From contig JAHPZA010000004.1 of NCBI GenBank assembly GCA_019058445.1, forward strand, positions 62,001 through 126,000: a stretch of 64,000 bases of DNA, read 5' to 3'. Position numbers and translations under genes: made by a program. The stretch's first letter is position 1; every line of letters begins with the position of its first letter. The notes below the pieces were generated by a model. It was not told the DNA's origin. It was given only the letters and a program-made list of their open reading frames with translations, and ran no database searches. Positions 45,134 to 54,677 of this stretch are shown one piece after another. The DNA comes from Promethearchaeota archaeon (GTDB lineage: Archaea; Asgardarchaeota; Lokiarchaeia; Sigyniarchaeales; SOKP01).

Positions 45134-45343
45134 ATTAGTCAAATAGAACTTATACAAGATGATGAGTGGGCAAATGATTGGAATACGATTGTGGAATTAT
45201 TTGATGTGATTAACAAGTTGAAAGAATTATTTTCTCGATTAGATGTTCCGTATCTCCGAGAAGTAGAGCAGAGAATCTTGAAATTACATCTGGAAAAATA
45301 TGTATGTTCTCTTCAAAATTATATCATTGAGAAGTATTCTTAA
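45134..45343 (+). CDS. Small helical protein, probable AUU start
   Basis: 69 codons beginning ATT AGT CAA ATA GAA and ending in EKYS, then TAA. The composition is a normal soluble helical protein (EWANDWNTIVELFDVINKLK, then ELFSRLDVPYLREVEQ), unlike random AT-rich DNA. The strong SD at 45119-45125 with 8-nt spacing supports the ATT. There is no recognised family. It lies 114 bp before the GTG of a membrane protein gene on the same strand. Confidence 0.6.
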   Translation: MSQIELIQDDEWANDWNTIVELFDVINKLKELFSRLDVPYLREVEQRILKLHLEKYVCSLQNYIIEKYS

Positions 45344-45457
45344 GCGTTGTGCAAAATCATTTGTTTTATATTAGTAGCATTGAACTCATAAAGAGAAAAT
45401 AATAATTTTTAAAAGAGTTTAGCACTATCTAGAAACTAATAATTAAATTTAATTATC

Positions 45458-46177
45458 GTGATAATTTTGAATCTATTTCTTTTCTGGACTTATATATTAA
45501 CTATCTTAATACTTATTATAGTTATTTTAGTTATTATCCTTGCTTGGAGGGCTTATTTTCCAAGAAAATGGTTATACCTTCTTATATTTTCATTTACGGC
45601 TATAATCGGGGGTCTTATAATACTACTCATAGCAGAGCTAGAAGCACCTTATAATTCAAATTTTTATATTAATCCTTTCTTATACTTAATTTATTTTGGG
45701 TTAACAGGATGTTCAATGTTTACTATTTATCTTTTAGTCCTTGAAATTCACTTCAAACACCTTAAAATATTATTGGTTATGGGCCGCATTTTATTCGTGA
45801 TAATACTCGTTTTCCTTATCCTTAGTTTAATTCTTATGTTATTAATTGAATTTTTAAGGTATCCATGGATAGCGTATATAGTATTTGAAGTCGTTTACGT
45901 GCTTGGTATTATAGCTTATTTTTTGTTGGCTGTTGGAAGCTTTTCACATGTAACATCTGACCGTTTAGAGCAAGATGTGCGTCGTGGATTGACATTGGTT
46001 GGAATATTTAGCTTGGGATTTGCGTTTGGTCTTACTATATTAGCAATGGATATATTATATGTGGATTTTTCCATTGCGCTTCATCCTTCGGTATCTATTT
46101 TTTGGTTATTGTGGATTAGTATTGTATCTATTATCTTTTTATTAATGGTTCGGCGAGCAATTATCTTAATTACATAA
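45458..46177 (+). CDS. Seven-helix membrane protein, unknown
   Basis: Predicted 239 aa from GTG, with about seven hydrophobic helices. A conserved-looking loop HVTSDRLEQDVRRG lies between helices 5 and 6. There is no retinal-binding Lys pattern that I trust and no known transporter motif. It could be a sensor membrane domain. Convergent with the radical SAM gene. Confidence 0.75.
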   Translation: MIILNLFLFWTYILTILILIIVILVIILAWRAYFPRKWLYLLIFSFTAIIGGLIILLIAELEAPYNSNFYINPFLYLIYFGLTGCSMFTIYLLVLEIHFKHLKILLVMGRILFVIILVFLILSLILMLLIEFLRYPWIAYIVFEVVYVLGIIAYFLLAVGSFSHVTSDRLEQDVRRGLTLVGIFSLGFAFGLTILAMDILYVDFSIALHPSVSIFWLLWISIVSIIFLLMVRRAIILIT

Positions 46178-46234
46178 TAAAGTCTACTTTTAACCATCTA
46201 TTACTTTTTTATTTGAAAATTAGCTTATCACTAT

Positions 46235-47311
46235 CTAAAAGCATTTATTCGGGGCATCAGGATTATAGAAGCATTTTGGATCAGAGGCAGTGATATCTCC
46301 TAAAAAGATATGTGCATTTGCCCGGCATCCATAACACACAAGTTTAGAAACGCAAGTTGCACAAGGTCCTTTTACATTAAATTTAAGCAAGAGATTTTTT
46401 TTCGATCTTTTAATAATTTTAAGAATATCTTCTTCGTATATATTTCCTTCTGATAAATCAGGAAGAAGTAAGCATGGTACCACACTTCCATCAGCAAGAA
46501 CTGCTAAGTGAGACTGACAAGCATATTTGCCATCTGAGCATCCTACTAGCAGCATGTGCTTTCCCTCAACGTCCGCTCTATGGCGAAATGCTTTTTCTAT
46601 CTGTGTTAAAGTAGGTTCCCATACAGAACCCTCATTTTTTGCTAGGCCTAGAGGTCTAAAAACTGCTATGGCAACATGCTTAGCACCTTTAGAATAAAAC
46701 CAATCCATAAGCTCATTTATAGATTCCGCATTTTGACTTGTTAGAGTCGGGCATCCATATATTCGATCCGGGGGAAATCCCTCATCTAGGAGTGCTTGGT
46801 ACCCCTCAATCTTAGATTTTAATGAGTACGGCAAGCTGTTTACTTGGTTATAGATCTCTTGATTAAGACTATCTATATGCATTCCAAGAATGAATTCCTG
46901 ACCATTTGCTTTAGCTAATTCACTAGCCTCTACTAACCACTTAGCCTTTTGATTTGAAATCAACCCAGCGAGTGGCATATACATATGAAAACCTTCTTGA
47001 ATACCGTAAAAAACCATGTCTTTACATTTAGGATGAATAAGTTGATCTCCACCATAGAGATAAACGACTTGCACTCCAAGTTTTTTTATTTCAAGAATTT
47101 CTTGGAATTTTTCGAAAGATAAATTATCATTCGGAAGGGTTTCAGCATCTAAGGAACTAGCATAACAATACATGCAACCACCAGCACACCTTTGATTTAT
47201 TTCTATATTTACACAAACCGGATTTCCCTTATTATAAACTTTAACAAACTCTTTTCTGGTAAAAAGGTCTAATGGGGGATTTTCTCTAGATCCATGTTTT
47301 TTCTTAAACAA
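46235..47311 (-). CDS. Radical SAM/SPASM protein
   Basis: Predicted 358 aa, TTG start. Cys42, Cys46 and Cys49 (RCAGGCMYC) form the CX3CX2C site for the SAM-binding [4Fe-4S] cluster. The C-terminal SPASM-type region has many cysteines (CSDGKYAC, VPCLLLP, GPCATCVSKLVCYGC and PKCF) for auxiliary clusters. SPASM enzymes modify peptides (RiPPs, sulfatases) or cofactors. It lies 27 bp downstream of a 479-aa unknown gene, so the two probably work together. I found no convincing precursor peptide. Confidence 0.9.
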   Translation of the reverse strand: MFKKKHGSRENPPLDLFTRKEFVKVYNKGNPVCVNIEINQRCAGGCMYCYASSLDAETLPNDNLSFEKFQEILEIKKLGVQVVYLYGGDQLIHPKCKDMVFYGIQEGFHMYMPLAGLISNQKAKWLVEASELAKANGQEFILGMHIDSLNQEIYNQVNSLPYSLKSKIEGYQALLDEGFPPDRIYGCPTLTSQNAESINELMDWFYSKGAKHVAIAVFRPLGLAKNEGSVWEPTLTQIEKAFRHRADVEGKHMLLVGCSDGKYACQSHLAVLADGSVVPCLLLPDLSEGNIYEEDILKIIKRSKKNLLLKFNVKGPCATCVSKLVCYGCRANAHIFLGDITASDPKCFYNPDAPNKCF

Positions 47312-47338
47312 AAATAACTCATCTCTGGTTTTAAAAAT

Positions 47339-48778
47339 TCAAAAAGGTTTATCAGGTTTTGACAATTCATCCTCATAGTCTTCGAAAAACCAGTTAATCT
47401 CATTTTGAAAGAAAAATCTTTCTCTCAAAACATCATAATGCGATTTTCCTCTTAGACTAGTTAATTTTGCAATATCTTCAGAAAGGATTTTATCTTCATT
47501 CACTAAATCCATTCGGCATTTAAATTGATCAACCATCTTTATTGGTCTTAGAATTATGTTAATTGCATTTGAGATCTTTCTCATTATTTTTTGAAATTCC
47601 ATTTTATTAATATATTGTATTTCTTGATTTTCAACGAAAAAATCGTTAACTTGCTTTAATATTTCAGCCATTTTATAATAATTTATAGTTTCTTCGGGAT
47701 TTAGAACTTCAGATAAATAATTAATAATTTTTTTAATAATCCTTGGTTCAATACTTTTTTTTGTCATGCCTTTGTCTAATTTTGCTAAAAATTGTGTTTT
47801 TAGAAATTCTTTATATTTTATTATAATTGCACGGTTTTCTCTTCGATCACTACATACTTCTACTATTTCTCCTCGAGGAGTAGAATAGGTAAAACCATGA
47901 CCTTGAGGTCCAAGCCCCCCTAACAATACCATTGATAAGCTGTAGTAATTATAGTGATTTTTATAGTCCAATATTTTATTATAATTTTTTAAAATATTAC
48001 TTATTGAGACTAGATGCGTTTTTCTTCCAAATTCAAATTGAATTAATTTCATTTCGTTCTTCTGGGGATCATTTTTTATCGGTGAATAATGTTTTTCAAA
48101 GCATTTTATAAAATCTTCAATATTTCCTAATTTTTGCACACTGAGACCATATATTGAGTACCTATCGAAAAATATTTTTAAAGAACTCAAATTATATTCA
48201 GTTCTGAATAAATACTCCTCATCAGTAAAAGTTGATGAATTATTGAGATAAATCAAATAAAGATCATATGGCATTATCTTACATGAATACCATATTAGTG
48301 CATCTGAAACTTTACCAAACAGATCTTTTAGATTTGCAATGAGCGCCTTATCATTTTGTCTGATATAGTTTATTAAATCCGATTCATTTTCAGTAAACTC
48401 CCGATCAAATAAGTTAAATTCATTAAATAATCTAATTATCTCAAAAATATTTCCTATTTGACCATATTGTATACCAGAGAGATGTAAATCAGAAATAATT
48501 TTAAATCGGTTTGGAATTCTTTTTACATCAATAAAAATTTCTAATTTATCACTTAATTTGAATAATTTCCTGAATTTTTCAAATTTTCTCGAAGCTAAAA
48601 AATTAGAGAGCGCAAAATAATAATTTTTTTCAATCTGTTCTTTAAATTTATCAAACATCATTGAGGAGAACCGTGAACTTGGATCTTCTTGGATAAAACG
48701 TTCAAAAAAGTCGCTGATTTTAAATGATTCATTTGATCTCAATGATTCAACGATCTCTAAAAATTGTTCTGAAAGCAT
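47339..48778 (-). CDS. Unknown helical protein paired with radical SAM enzyme
   Basis: Predicted 479 aa, ATG start, soluble, mostly helical. A central LLGGLGPQGHGFTYSTPRGE motif, followed by IVEVCSDRRENRAIIIKYKE, stands out as possibly functional. No cysteine cluster or membrane segment is visible. It is co-directional with the radical SAM gene 27 bp downstream. It may be a substrate, chaperone or partner enzyme; family not recognised. Confidence 0.75.
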   Translation of the reverse strand: MLSEQFLEIVESLRSNESFKISDFFERFIQEDPSSRFSSMMFDKFKEQIEKNYYFALSNFLASRKFEKFRKLFKLSDKLEIFIDVKRIPNRFKIISDLHLSGIQYGQIGNIFEIIRLFNEFNLFDREFTENESDLINYIRQNDKALIANLKDLFGKVSDALIWYSCKIMPYDLYLIYLNNSSTFTDEEYLFRTEYNLSSLKIFFDRYSIYGLSVQKLGNIEDFIKCFEKHYSPIKNDPQKNEMKLIQFEFGRKTHLVSISNILKNYNKILDYKNHYNYYSLSMVLLGGLGPQGHGFTYSTPRGEIVEVCSDRRENRAIIIKYKEFLKTQFLAKLDKGMTKKSIEPRIIKKIINYLSEVLNPEETINYYKMAEILKQVNDFFVENQEIQYINKMEFQKIMRKISNAINIILRPIKMVDQFKCRMDLVNEDKILSEDIAKLTSLRGKSHYDVLRERFFFQNEINWFFEDYEDELSKPDKPF

Positions 48779-48922
48779 AATTAGACAATATTATATATAC
48801 AAGTATTATAATATAACTATTTCTAATAAAAATAAAGTGGTTTAGGATGTTCTTTAAGATTTTATTTAGACTCCTTTATAATTTTTTAATCGCATAAGAA
48901 TTCTATTATAATGATTACTCTT

Positions 48923-49336
48923 TTAGTATGCCATAGAATCTTCAGGATAAAATACTGCTGGACGCCATTCAATTGGAGTAGAATAGGTGTGAATTGTAAT
49001 ATCTGCACGTTCTGGTTGGAATCTATACTTCCTTCTAGCTCGAGATGTAGATTTTCTCGAACTAGGAATATAACAGCCTAAAAGGCATGTAAGATCGTAG
49101 GTATCGTTTATTAAAGCATCAAAAAACGGCTTATTTCTGGTTTTTGGTAAGTATCCTAATTTATGATTTTGATGCCAAACACTCACAGCATACCTATCAT
49201 ATTTATTGTTAGGTTCAGGTTGCAGTTCTAGTATAGTTTTGAGGGGTAATTTAAATATATATTTACCATTACCAGTATAATAAATACCCACGATTTGAAG
49301 ATGATAATCTTGATTATACTCTAATTTATCGACCAT
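48923..49336 (-). CDS. HIRAN-domain protein ending in the IEWRP...PED tag
   Basis: Predicted 137 aa. LQPEPNNKYDRYAVSVWHQN, then HKLGYLPKTRN (about 38-68), is the HIRAN signature, the module that binds DNA 3' ends in Rad5/HLTF. Nothing else is present except a basic SRKSTSRARRKYR stretch (about 93-105) and the 16-residue tag IEWRPAVFYPEDSMAY (122-137). The same tag ends the SWIM and zinc-ribbon proteins near 4-6 kb. The gene is alone and divergent from a flavodoxin, so it is a distant member of the tagged set. It may direct a MoxR/VWA machine to damaged DNA ends (inference). Confidence 0.88.
   Translation of the reverse strand: MVDKLEYNQDYHLQIVGIYYTGNGKYIFKLPLKTILELQPEPNNKYDRYAVSVWHQNHKLGYLPKTRNKPFFDALINDTYDLTCLLGCYIPSSRKSTSRARRKYRFQPERADITIHTYSTPIEWRPAVFYPEDSMAY
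48926..48973 (-). other. C-terminal tag, copy 3 (codons of IEWRPAVFYPEDSMAY)
   Basis: These are the last sixteen codons of the HIRAN gene, 43 kb from the other two copies. They share the same nine invariant positions and stop one residue after the invariant Ala. Confidence 0.9.
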
Positions 49337-49518
49337 GGCATAGCTAAAAACTTCATAACTAATATAAAAATTACATAAGAGAGGGAATTTTTTAAAACAC
49401 GAAAGAGATACGAAAGAATAAAAGTCAAGATAAAATCATATCATTTACTAAATATTAAAAATTAATATTTAAAAGTAAATTGGTTGTAACGTCAAAAATA
49501 TAATTAGGTGAAACAAAA

Positions 49519-50013
49519 ATGAAAGTATTAGTTAGTTACCTCTCCCAAACTGGAAATACTAAGAAGATTGCTGAAGCAATATTTGAGGAAATCAAGACCG
49601 AAAAAGAACTGAAACCACTTAAAGAAGTTAATAGTCTTGAAGGATACGATTTTGCTTTTATTGGATTTCCAGTTCACGGTTTTGGACCAACTAAAAATGC
49701 AGCAGATTTTATTAAAAAGCATGCTACAGATAAGAAAATAGCTTTATTTATTACCCATGCTATGCCACCGGATAATGAAATGCTGCTAGGTTTGTTAAAT
49801 AAATGCAAAAAACCAGCGAATAAAGCAGATTTAGTGGGATTTTATAATTGTCAAGGGGAGTTAGCTGAAAAAGTGGCACAAATGTTAATGAAAAGTGGAA
49901 ATCCTCAAATGGAAGAATTTGGAAAAATGCGTGATATGACTGCAGGACATCCAAATGCAGAAGAAATAGAAAAAGCTCGTGTTTTTGCTAAAGAAACAAT
50001 TGAAAAACTCTAG
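49519..50013 (+). CDS. Flavodoxin-like protein
   Basis: Predicted 164 aa. The N-terminal VLVSYLSQTGNTKKIAEAI is the FMN-phosphate loop, and FIGFPVHGFGPTKNAADFI is the second FMN loop. A long-chain-type insertion is absent. It probably serves as an electron carrier. AGGTGA precedes the ATG. Confidence 0.92.
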   Translation: MKVLVSYLSQTGNTKKIAEAIFEEIKTEKELKPLKEVNSLEGYDFAFIGFPVHGFGPTKNAADFIKKHATDKKIALFITHAMPPDNEMLLGLLNKCKKPANKADLVGFYNCQGELAEKVAQMLMKSGNPQMEEFGKMRDMTAGHPNAEEIEKARVFAKETIEKL

Positions 50014-50044
50014 TAATCATTAAATTATTTTTCTATTATTTATT

Positions 50045-50932
50045 TTAATCCTTACAAATTCTTTCTAAGATTGCATTCTCTATTAAAGTGGTATCTTCCC
50101 AATTCCTTACGACAAACCTTAAATTACAATCTTTAATATCTTTACGAGTTTTTATTCGCGTATACATATTATAAATTTCTGAAAGATTTTTTGCATAGAG
50201 AAATAAAATTATTGAAGGAGATACAGAACCTGCATTCCTCCAGTATTTAATATTCTCTTCTTTTTTTATTTTGTAATAAATATCTTTTGATGGGCTATGG
50301 GTTTCTATTGCTAAAACTCCTGAAATCATACCGGATATTGCTTCAAAATTAATTTTTGTAACAAATTGGGCTAATTTCATGTTTTCCATTCGTTGAAGCC
50401 TCCTCGAAACCGTTTTTTCGCTAAGATTTAGTTCGGGGCCTATTTTTGAATGAGGAGCTCTACTATTTTTATACAAATAATGGATAATTCTCCAGTCGTT
50501 GAGAGAAAATGGGTAATCAGCAGATAAATGCATTCTTGATTCGCTATATCCCTTTAATTCCACATTCAATTCAAGTATTCTATTTAAAACCTTTTCAAGA
50601 TGGATTGAATTTTTGATAAAGAACGGGAATGTTATAGTTCCATCTAGTAATTCCCATGCTTCCGTAATTTCAGGAATTTTCTGCAGCCTTGTAAACAAAT
50701 TCTCTTGAGGTACATTTTGAATAGGGCTACAAGATCCTATGTATAGTCTATATCCTAATCGAGTATAGTTAAAAACGACAGAAAAATATTTAATCACACC
50801 ACTTTCTAGTAAAGAACTAACTCTATTAGAAACTGAACGAACTGTTAGATTTAATTTATTCGCAATTTCAATATATGGAGTTCGGCACTTCCGGTCTAAT
50901 AACCTTAATATTTTAAAGTCAAGCTCATCCAA
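50045..50932 (-). CDS. Lrp/AsnC-like regulator with two winged helices
   Basis: Predicted 295 aa, TTG start with AGGGGA upstream. Two AsnC-type HTH units are visible: LDFKILRLLDRKCRTPYIEI (1-60) and DWRIIHYLYKNSRAPHSKIG (about 150-205). Each is followed by a ligand-domain-like stretch. The internal duplication suggests one chain acts like a dimer. The ligand and targets are unknown. Convergent with flavodoxin. Confidence 0.87.
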   Translation of the reverse strand: MDELDFKILRLLDRKCRTPYIEIANKLNLTVRSVSNRVSSLLESGVIKYFSVVFNYTRLGYRLYIGSCSPIQNVPQENLFTRLQKIPEITEAWELLDGTITFPFFIKNSIHLEKVLNRILELNVELKGYSESRMHLSADYPFSLNDWRIIHYLYKNSRAPHSKIGPELNLSEKTVSRRLQRMENMKLAQFVTKINFEAISGMISGVLAIETHSPSKDIYYKIKKEENIKYWRNAGSVSPSIILFLYAKNLSEIYNMYTRIKTRKDIKDCNLRFVVRNWEDTTLIENAILERICKD

Positions 50933-51104
50933 TTTTAAAACGTCCCCTTTTTTTACTTTTACTATAAATTTAGTACATTTTACTTAAATATCCTTGTAAG
51001 TTTTAACTAATTAAGTTGACATTAAAAAATAAATCATATCGCACTCTATTGTATATTAATTAATTTCCAATATTATTTTAAAGATTTTAAGGATTTGGAG
51101 AAAT

Positions 51105-51587
51105 TTGAAAGAGAAATATACGATAAATAAAAAGAATGCATTTATTGGAATGATCATTGTCATGTTAGTATCTATGATAATTGGAAACATCTTATATTTA
51201 AATCCTTTAGTAGCAGGAATTTATAAAAAACATGCCAATCATCCTTCAGTAAAAAATATGAATGAGTTTGGTGGAATTATTAACTGGATTTTACTTACCT
51301 TATTATTTGGAATCTTTTATGATGTACTTATAATTGGTATCTATATATTATTTTATGAAAGTATTCCAAAAGAAAAGTGGCAAAAAGGGCTTATCTATGG
51401 GACTATCATTGCATTTATAAAAGCGGTGCCAGAAGCTTTTAATCAATATATGATATTCAATTATCCAACAATATTAATCTTGATACAGCTGTTTAATACG
51501 ATGATTGGAATAATCCTCTCCGGAATAATTCTAGCTGTTGTTTTTGATAAATTAAAAGTTTTTGAATATTGTAAAGTGGAAGTCTAA
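51105..51587 (+). CDS. Four-helix membrane protein, unknown
   Basis: Predicted 160 aa, TTG start with GGAG 5 nt before it. Four hydrophobic helices (about 11-32, 53-78, 92-112 and 125-150). It resembles small DUF-type archaeal and bacterial membrane proteins. No active-site pattern. Confidence 0.75.
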   Translation: MKEKYTINKKNAFIGMIIVMLVSMIIGNILYLNPLVAGIYKKHANHPSVKNMNEFGGIINWILLTLLFGIFYDVLIIGIYILFYESIPKEKWQKGLIYGTIIAFIKAVPEAFNQYMIFNYPTILILIQLFNTMIGIILSGIILAVVFDKLKVFEYCKVEV

Positions 51588-51681
51588 TTAAGAATACTAT
51601 TTTTTTTCAATATAAGTCAGAAATAGGTCTATATAAAAAATATTGAGTGGTTTCAAATAAATACGAGGATTATTAAAACTT

Positions 51682-52827
51682 ATGTCAATGAACTTGTTCT
51701 CATCGGAAGTCCAGAAATTAGTCAATAAAGAGGTTCAATGGGTAAAACTACTTCCAGCAGATCCTCGAAGATATCTTCTTGAGTCTAATGAAATTTTTAC
51801 AGTTTATAGAACTTTAACAGATTTATTTGATTTATCTCCTGATTATAAAGATGTAATTAACATATATCAAAAAGTTCTAAAAGATCCTTTAGTGAATAAT
51901 CTTTTAGATAATTTATCGAACTGGGAAAGAGATTTTGTTAAAGCTCATAACAAGGCTGATTATCTTCCAAACCAACTCTGGCTTTTGCTTGACTGGGGAG
52001 TTAAAATAACTGACGATAAAAGAATGAAACAAGCAATTGATAAAGTTTTAGCGCACCAGGATGAAGATCTGGGTCAATTTTTAGCATTTATTGAAGCCTA
52101 TGATAGAAAGACAAAAACAAAGTATCCTATGTGGTCAAGTGCCTTATGTGATCATAATTTAATTGTAAGTGTTTTATTATTAGCAGGACTTAAGGATGAC
52201 GAGAGGGTTAAAAAAGGGCTTCATAGAATGAATGAGTTGTTAAAAAAGACTACTCAAGGGTGGGGATGGAAATGTGAACTATGGTTATATTACAAAAGAC
52301 GGGGACCAGGAAGAGTAAATGATGTCTGCCCAATGATCGTAGCGGATGCATTAAGAGGATATTGGATTTTAGAAGAGAAAGATTGGCCAAAAAATCTAAT
52401 TGATGCCGGTAAAACGCTTTTAAATTGTTGGATAAATAGATCAACAGATAAACCTTATATATTTGGTCATGGAAAAAATTTTAGATTACCTAGAGCACCT
52501 TTTTTTTGGTATAATATTGGAACCATTTTAGATGCCACAAGTCACTATCCAGAATTAGTAAAAACGCAAGCTTTTAAAGAGCTAATAGCTGTAAGTTTGA
52601 TTGAATTTCCAACTGATGGTAGATTTATACCTAAATCTATTTATATGTATTTTAAGAATTATTCTTTTGGTCAAAAAAGAGAGCCTTCTCCATGGATGAC
52701 ACTATTTCTTTCAAGAATCTATAAACGAGCAGTAGAAATTGATTCAAAAATAATTGATTCTATAAAAAATATCAATGCAAAGTCATTAAAAGGATCAAAA
52801 GGTGGAGACAAATATAAGATAAAGTAA
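51682..52827 (+). CDS. Alpha/alpha-toroid (prenyltransferase/glycosidase-like) protein
   Basis: Predicted 381 aa. Repeated helix pairs with LW-LLLDWG, MWSSALCDHNLIVSVLLLAG, GWGWKCELW and FFWYNIGTILDA patterns fit the (alpha/alpha)6 toroid of prenyltransferases, terpene cyclases or related glycosidases. There is no DDxxD or clear catalytic motif. Function unknown. Confidence 0.75.
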   Translation: MSMNLFSSEVQKLVNKEVQWVKLLPADPRRYLLESNEIFTVYRTLTDLFDLSPDYKDVINIYQKVLKDPLVNNLLDNLSNWERDFVKAHNKADYLPNQLWLLLDWGVKITDDKRMKQAIDKVLAHQDEDLGQFLAFIEAYDRKTKTKYPMWSSALCDHNLIVSVLLLAGLKDDERVKKGLHRMNELLKKTTQGWGWKCELWLYYKRRGPGRVNDVCPMIVADALRGYWILEEKDWPKNLIDAGKTLLNCWINRSTDKPYIFGHGKNFRLPRAPFFWYNIGTILDATSHYPELVKTQAFKELIAVSLIEFPTDGRFIPKSIYMYFKNYSFGQKREPSPWMTLFLSRIYKRAVEIDSKIIDSIKNINAKSLKGSKGGDKYKIK

Positions 52828-52907
52828 ATAAACTTGACTTCAAAACTTTTTTATAGAAAAAAGATGAGCTAATTATTAATTAAAAATTATTTCGAATTTT
52901 GATAAGA

Positions 52908-53897
52908 ATGACAATTTTAGTGACGGGTGCAAATGGGTTTATGGGCTCAAATGTTGTAAGGGAATTAATTAATGATGGTGAAGATGTAAGGGTTACTATT
53001 AGAAAGACCAGTGATACTCGAAATATCGATGATCTGGAAGTGGAAAAGGTCTATTGCGACATTCGGGACAAAAAAACTGTAAAAACAGCACTGAAGGGAT
53101 GCAATACTCTTTATCATACTGCAGCCTATTTTGCTCATTGGTCACCCAATAAACAATTATTTTATGATATAAATGTCGAAGGGACCAAAAATATTCTTGA
53201 GGAAGCCCTTTCTCAAGGATTAGAAAAAGTAGTTTATACTAGCACTTCTAATACAATAGGATCTCATGGAGCTGGAAACTATGTTACAGAAGAGGCAGAA
53301 TTTAATGGGTGGGAGGCAAAAGACCACTATGCCATTTCAAAATACCTTGCTGAGATTGAAGCAAAAAAGATTTGCGAAAAAGGTCTTCCTCTAGTAATGG
53401 TAAATCCAACTTTAGTTATTGGGGTCAGGGATCGCAAGCCAACACCTTCTGGGGCATTAGTTGTCGATATAGCTAATGGGGACATGCCAGGGTATATTGA
53501 AGGGGCTATAAATGTTATTGATGTTGAAGATGTGGCTCGTGGACACATTCAGGCAGCTCAGAAAGGAAGGATAGGTGAAAGATATCTCTTTGGAAATGAA
53601 AATTTGTTTGTTGGAGAATTTTTTAATATGATTGCAGAAATTGCTGAAGTTGAAGCGCCAAAGCATAAGATTCCTTATAAAGTTGCATTATTAGTAGGAT
53701 ACTTAAGTCAGGTGTCCTCCCGAATCACAAAAAAACCACCCATTGTAACAGTTTCTCAAGTACGCTTAGGAAAGATGGGTGAACATTTTGATTGTTCCAA
53801 GGCTGTAACTGAATTGGGATTAAAACAGACACCTATCAAAAAAACTATTGAGAAGGCAATTAGCTGGTTTAGAGAAAATGGGTATATAAAAAAATAA
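52908..53897 (+). CDS. NAD(P)-dependent epimerase/dihydroflavonol-reductase-like (extended SDR)
   Basis: Predicted 329 aa from ATG 52908. TGANGFMGSNVV is the Rossmann GxxGxxG. Catalytic residues are Ser/Thr in VVYTSTSN and YxxxK in YAISKYLAE. FxPTLVIG-like NPTLVIG and the C-terminal TPIKKTIEKAISWFRENGY are typical of the dihydroflavonol-4-reductase-like branch. Substrate unknown. Confidence 0.92.
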   Translation: MTILVTGANGFMGSNVVRELINDGEDVRVTIRKTSDTRNIDDLEVEKVYCDIRDKKTVKTALKGCNTLYHTAAYFAHWSPNKQLFYDINVEGTKNILEEALSQGLEKVVYTSTSNTIGSHGAGNYVTEEAEFNGWEAKDHYAISKYLAEIEAKKICEKGLPLVMVNPTLVIGVRDRKPTPSGALVVDIANGDMPGYIEGAINVIDVEDVARGHIQAAQKGRIGERYLFGNENLFVGEFFNMIAEIAEVEAPKHKIPYKVALLVGYLSQVSSRITKKPPIVTVSQVRLGKMGEHFDCSKAVTELGLKQTPIKKTIEKAISWFRENGYIKK

Positions 53898-53951
53898 TAT
53901 CCTGAAATATATATTTGGATGATCGCGAAACGGGTCTTTCACGATCTTTTT

Positions 53952-54428
53952 TTAGTAATTTTGGGTCAAATCTAAGGTATAAAATAATTCGTTATGAGTG
54001 TCAGAAAACAAATTCCCTAAATTTGAAACATATTTAAAATTAAATTTTTTATATAACTGTATTGCATTTTTGTTATTTTCATTAACAAAAAGGTATATTC
54101 TTCGAGATTTAATTCCAATTTTTTTAAAAAATTCTTTAACAGCTTGGATTGAAGATTTCAATAGCGCAGAACCAACTCCTTTTCCTCGATATTCCTTAAG
54201 AACAAATATCTCTTCAAATTCAGCAACACCTAAGTTGGGATCTTCTTTAATTTTCCATTGAATTATGCCTATTAATTGATTATTTTTTATCGCGATAAGT
54301 GTATTATTATGGGTGAGATAACATTCAACCCTATTTTGAATTAAATTACGAAATTTATAATGTTTAAAGTTTTTAATTAATAATTCTTTATCATTAGAAG
54401 TAGCTTTTCTTATTTCCATATTTTCCAC
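53952..54428 (-). CDS. GNAT N-acetyltransferase
   Basis: Predicted 158 aa from GTG 54428 (ATG 54419 equally likely). IRKATSNDKELL at the N-terminus, and motif A VAEFEEIFVLKEYRGKGVGS, then ALLKSSI, with the R-G-x-G-V/A acetyl-CoA loop, are clear. The end NKNAIQLYKKFNFKYVS is motif B. Substrate unknown. Confidence 0.93.
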   Translation of the reverse strand: MENMEIRKATSNDKELLIKNFKHYKFRNLIQNRVECYLTHNNTLIAIKNNQLIGIIQWKIKEDPNLGVAEFEEIFVLKEYRGKGVGSALLKSSIQAVKEFFKKIGIKSRRIYLFVNENNKNAIQLYKKFNFKYVSNLGNLFSDTHNELFYTLDLTQNY

Positions 54429-54677
54429 ATGCCTTTTATGAATCTTATTTTTTTCTTCTTATTGATAATATTCGTTATTTTAAAAACTGTAATTGAATTT
54501 TGTATAGTCTAAATTACTTCCTGTATAATAATTATCAAGATTTCTATTTTACAAATTATTTCTTCAAATTTTATTTAGCTTTTTATATAAGTAATCAAGC
54601 ACTTAAACTTAAAATTGTAGTAAAAATTTTCCCTAATTAATACAATCAAAGGTACTTTTCTTAAAAGAAGTGAAATT

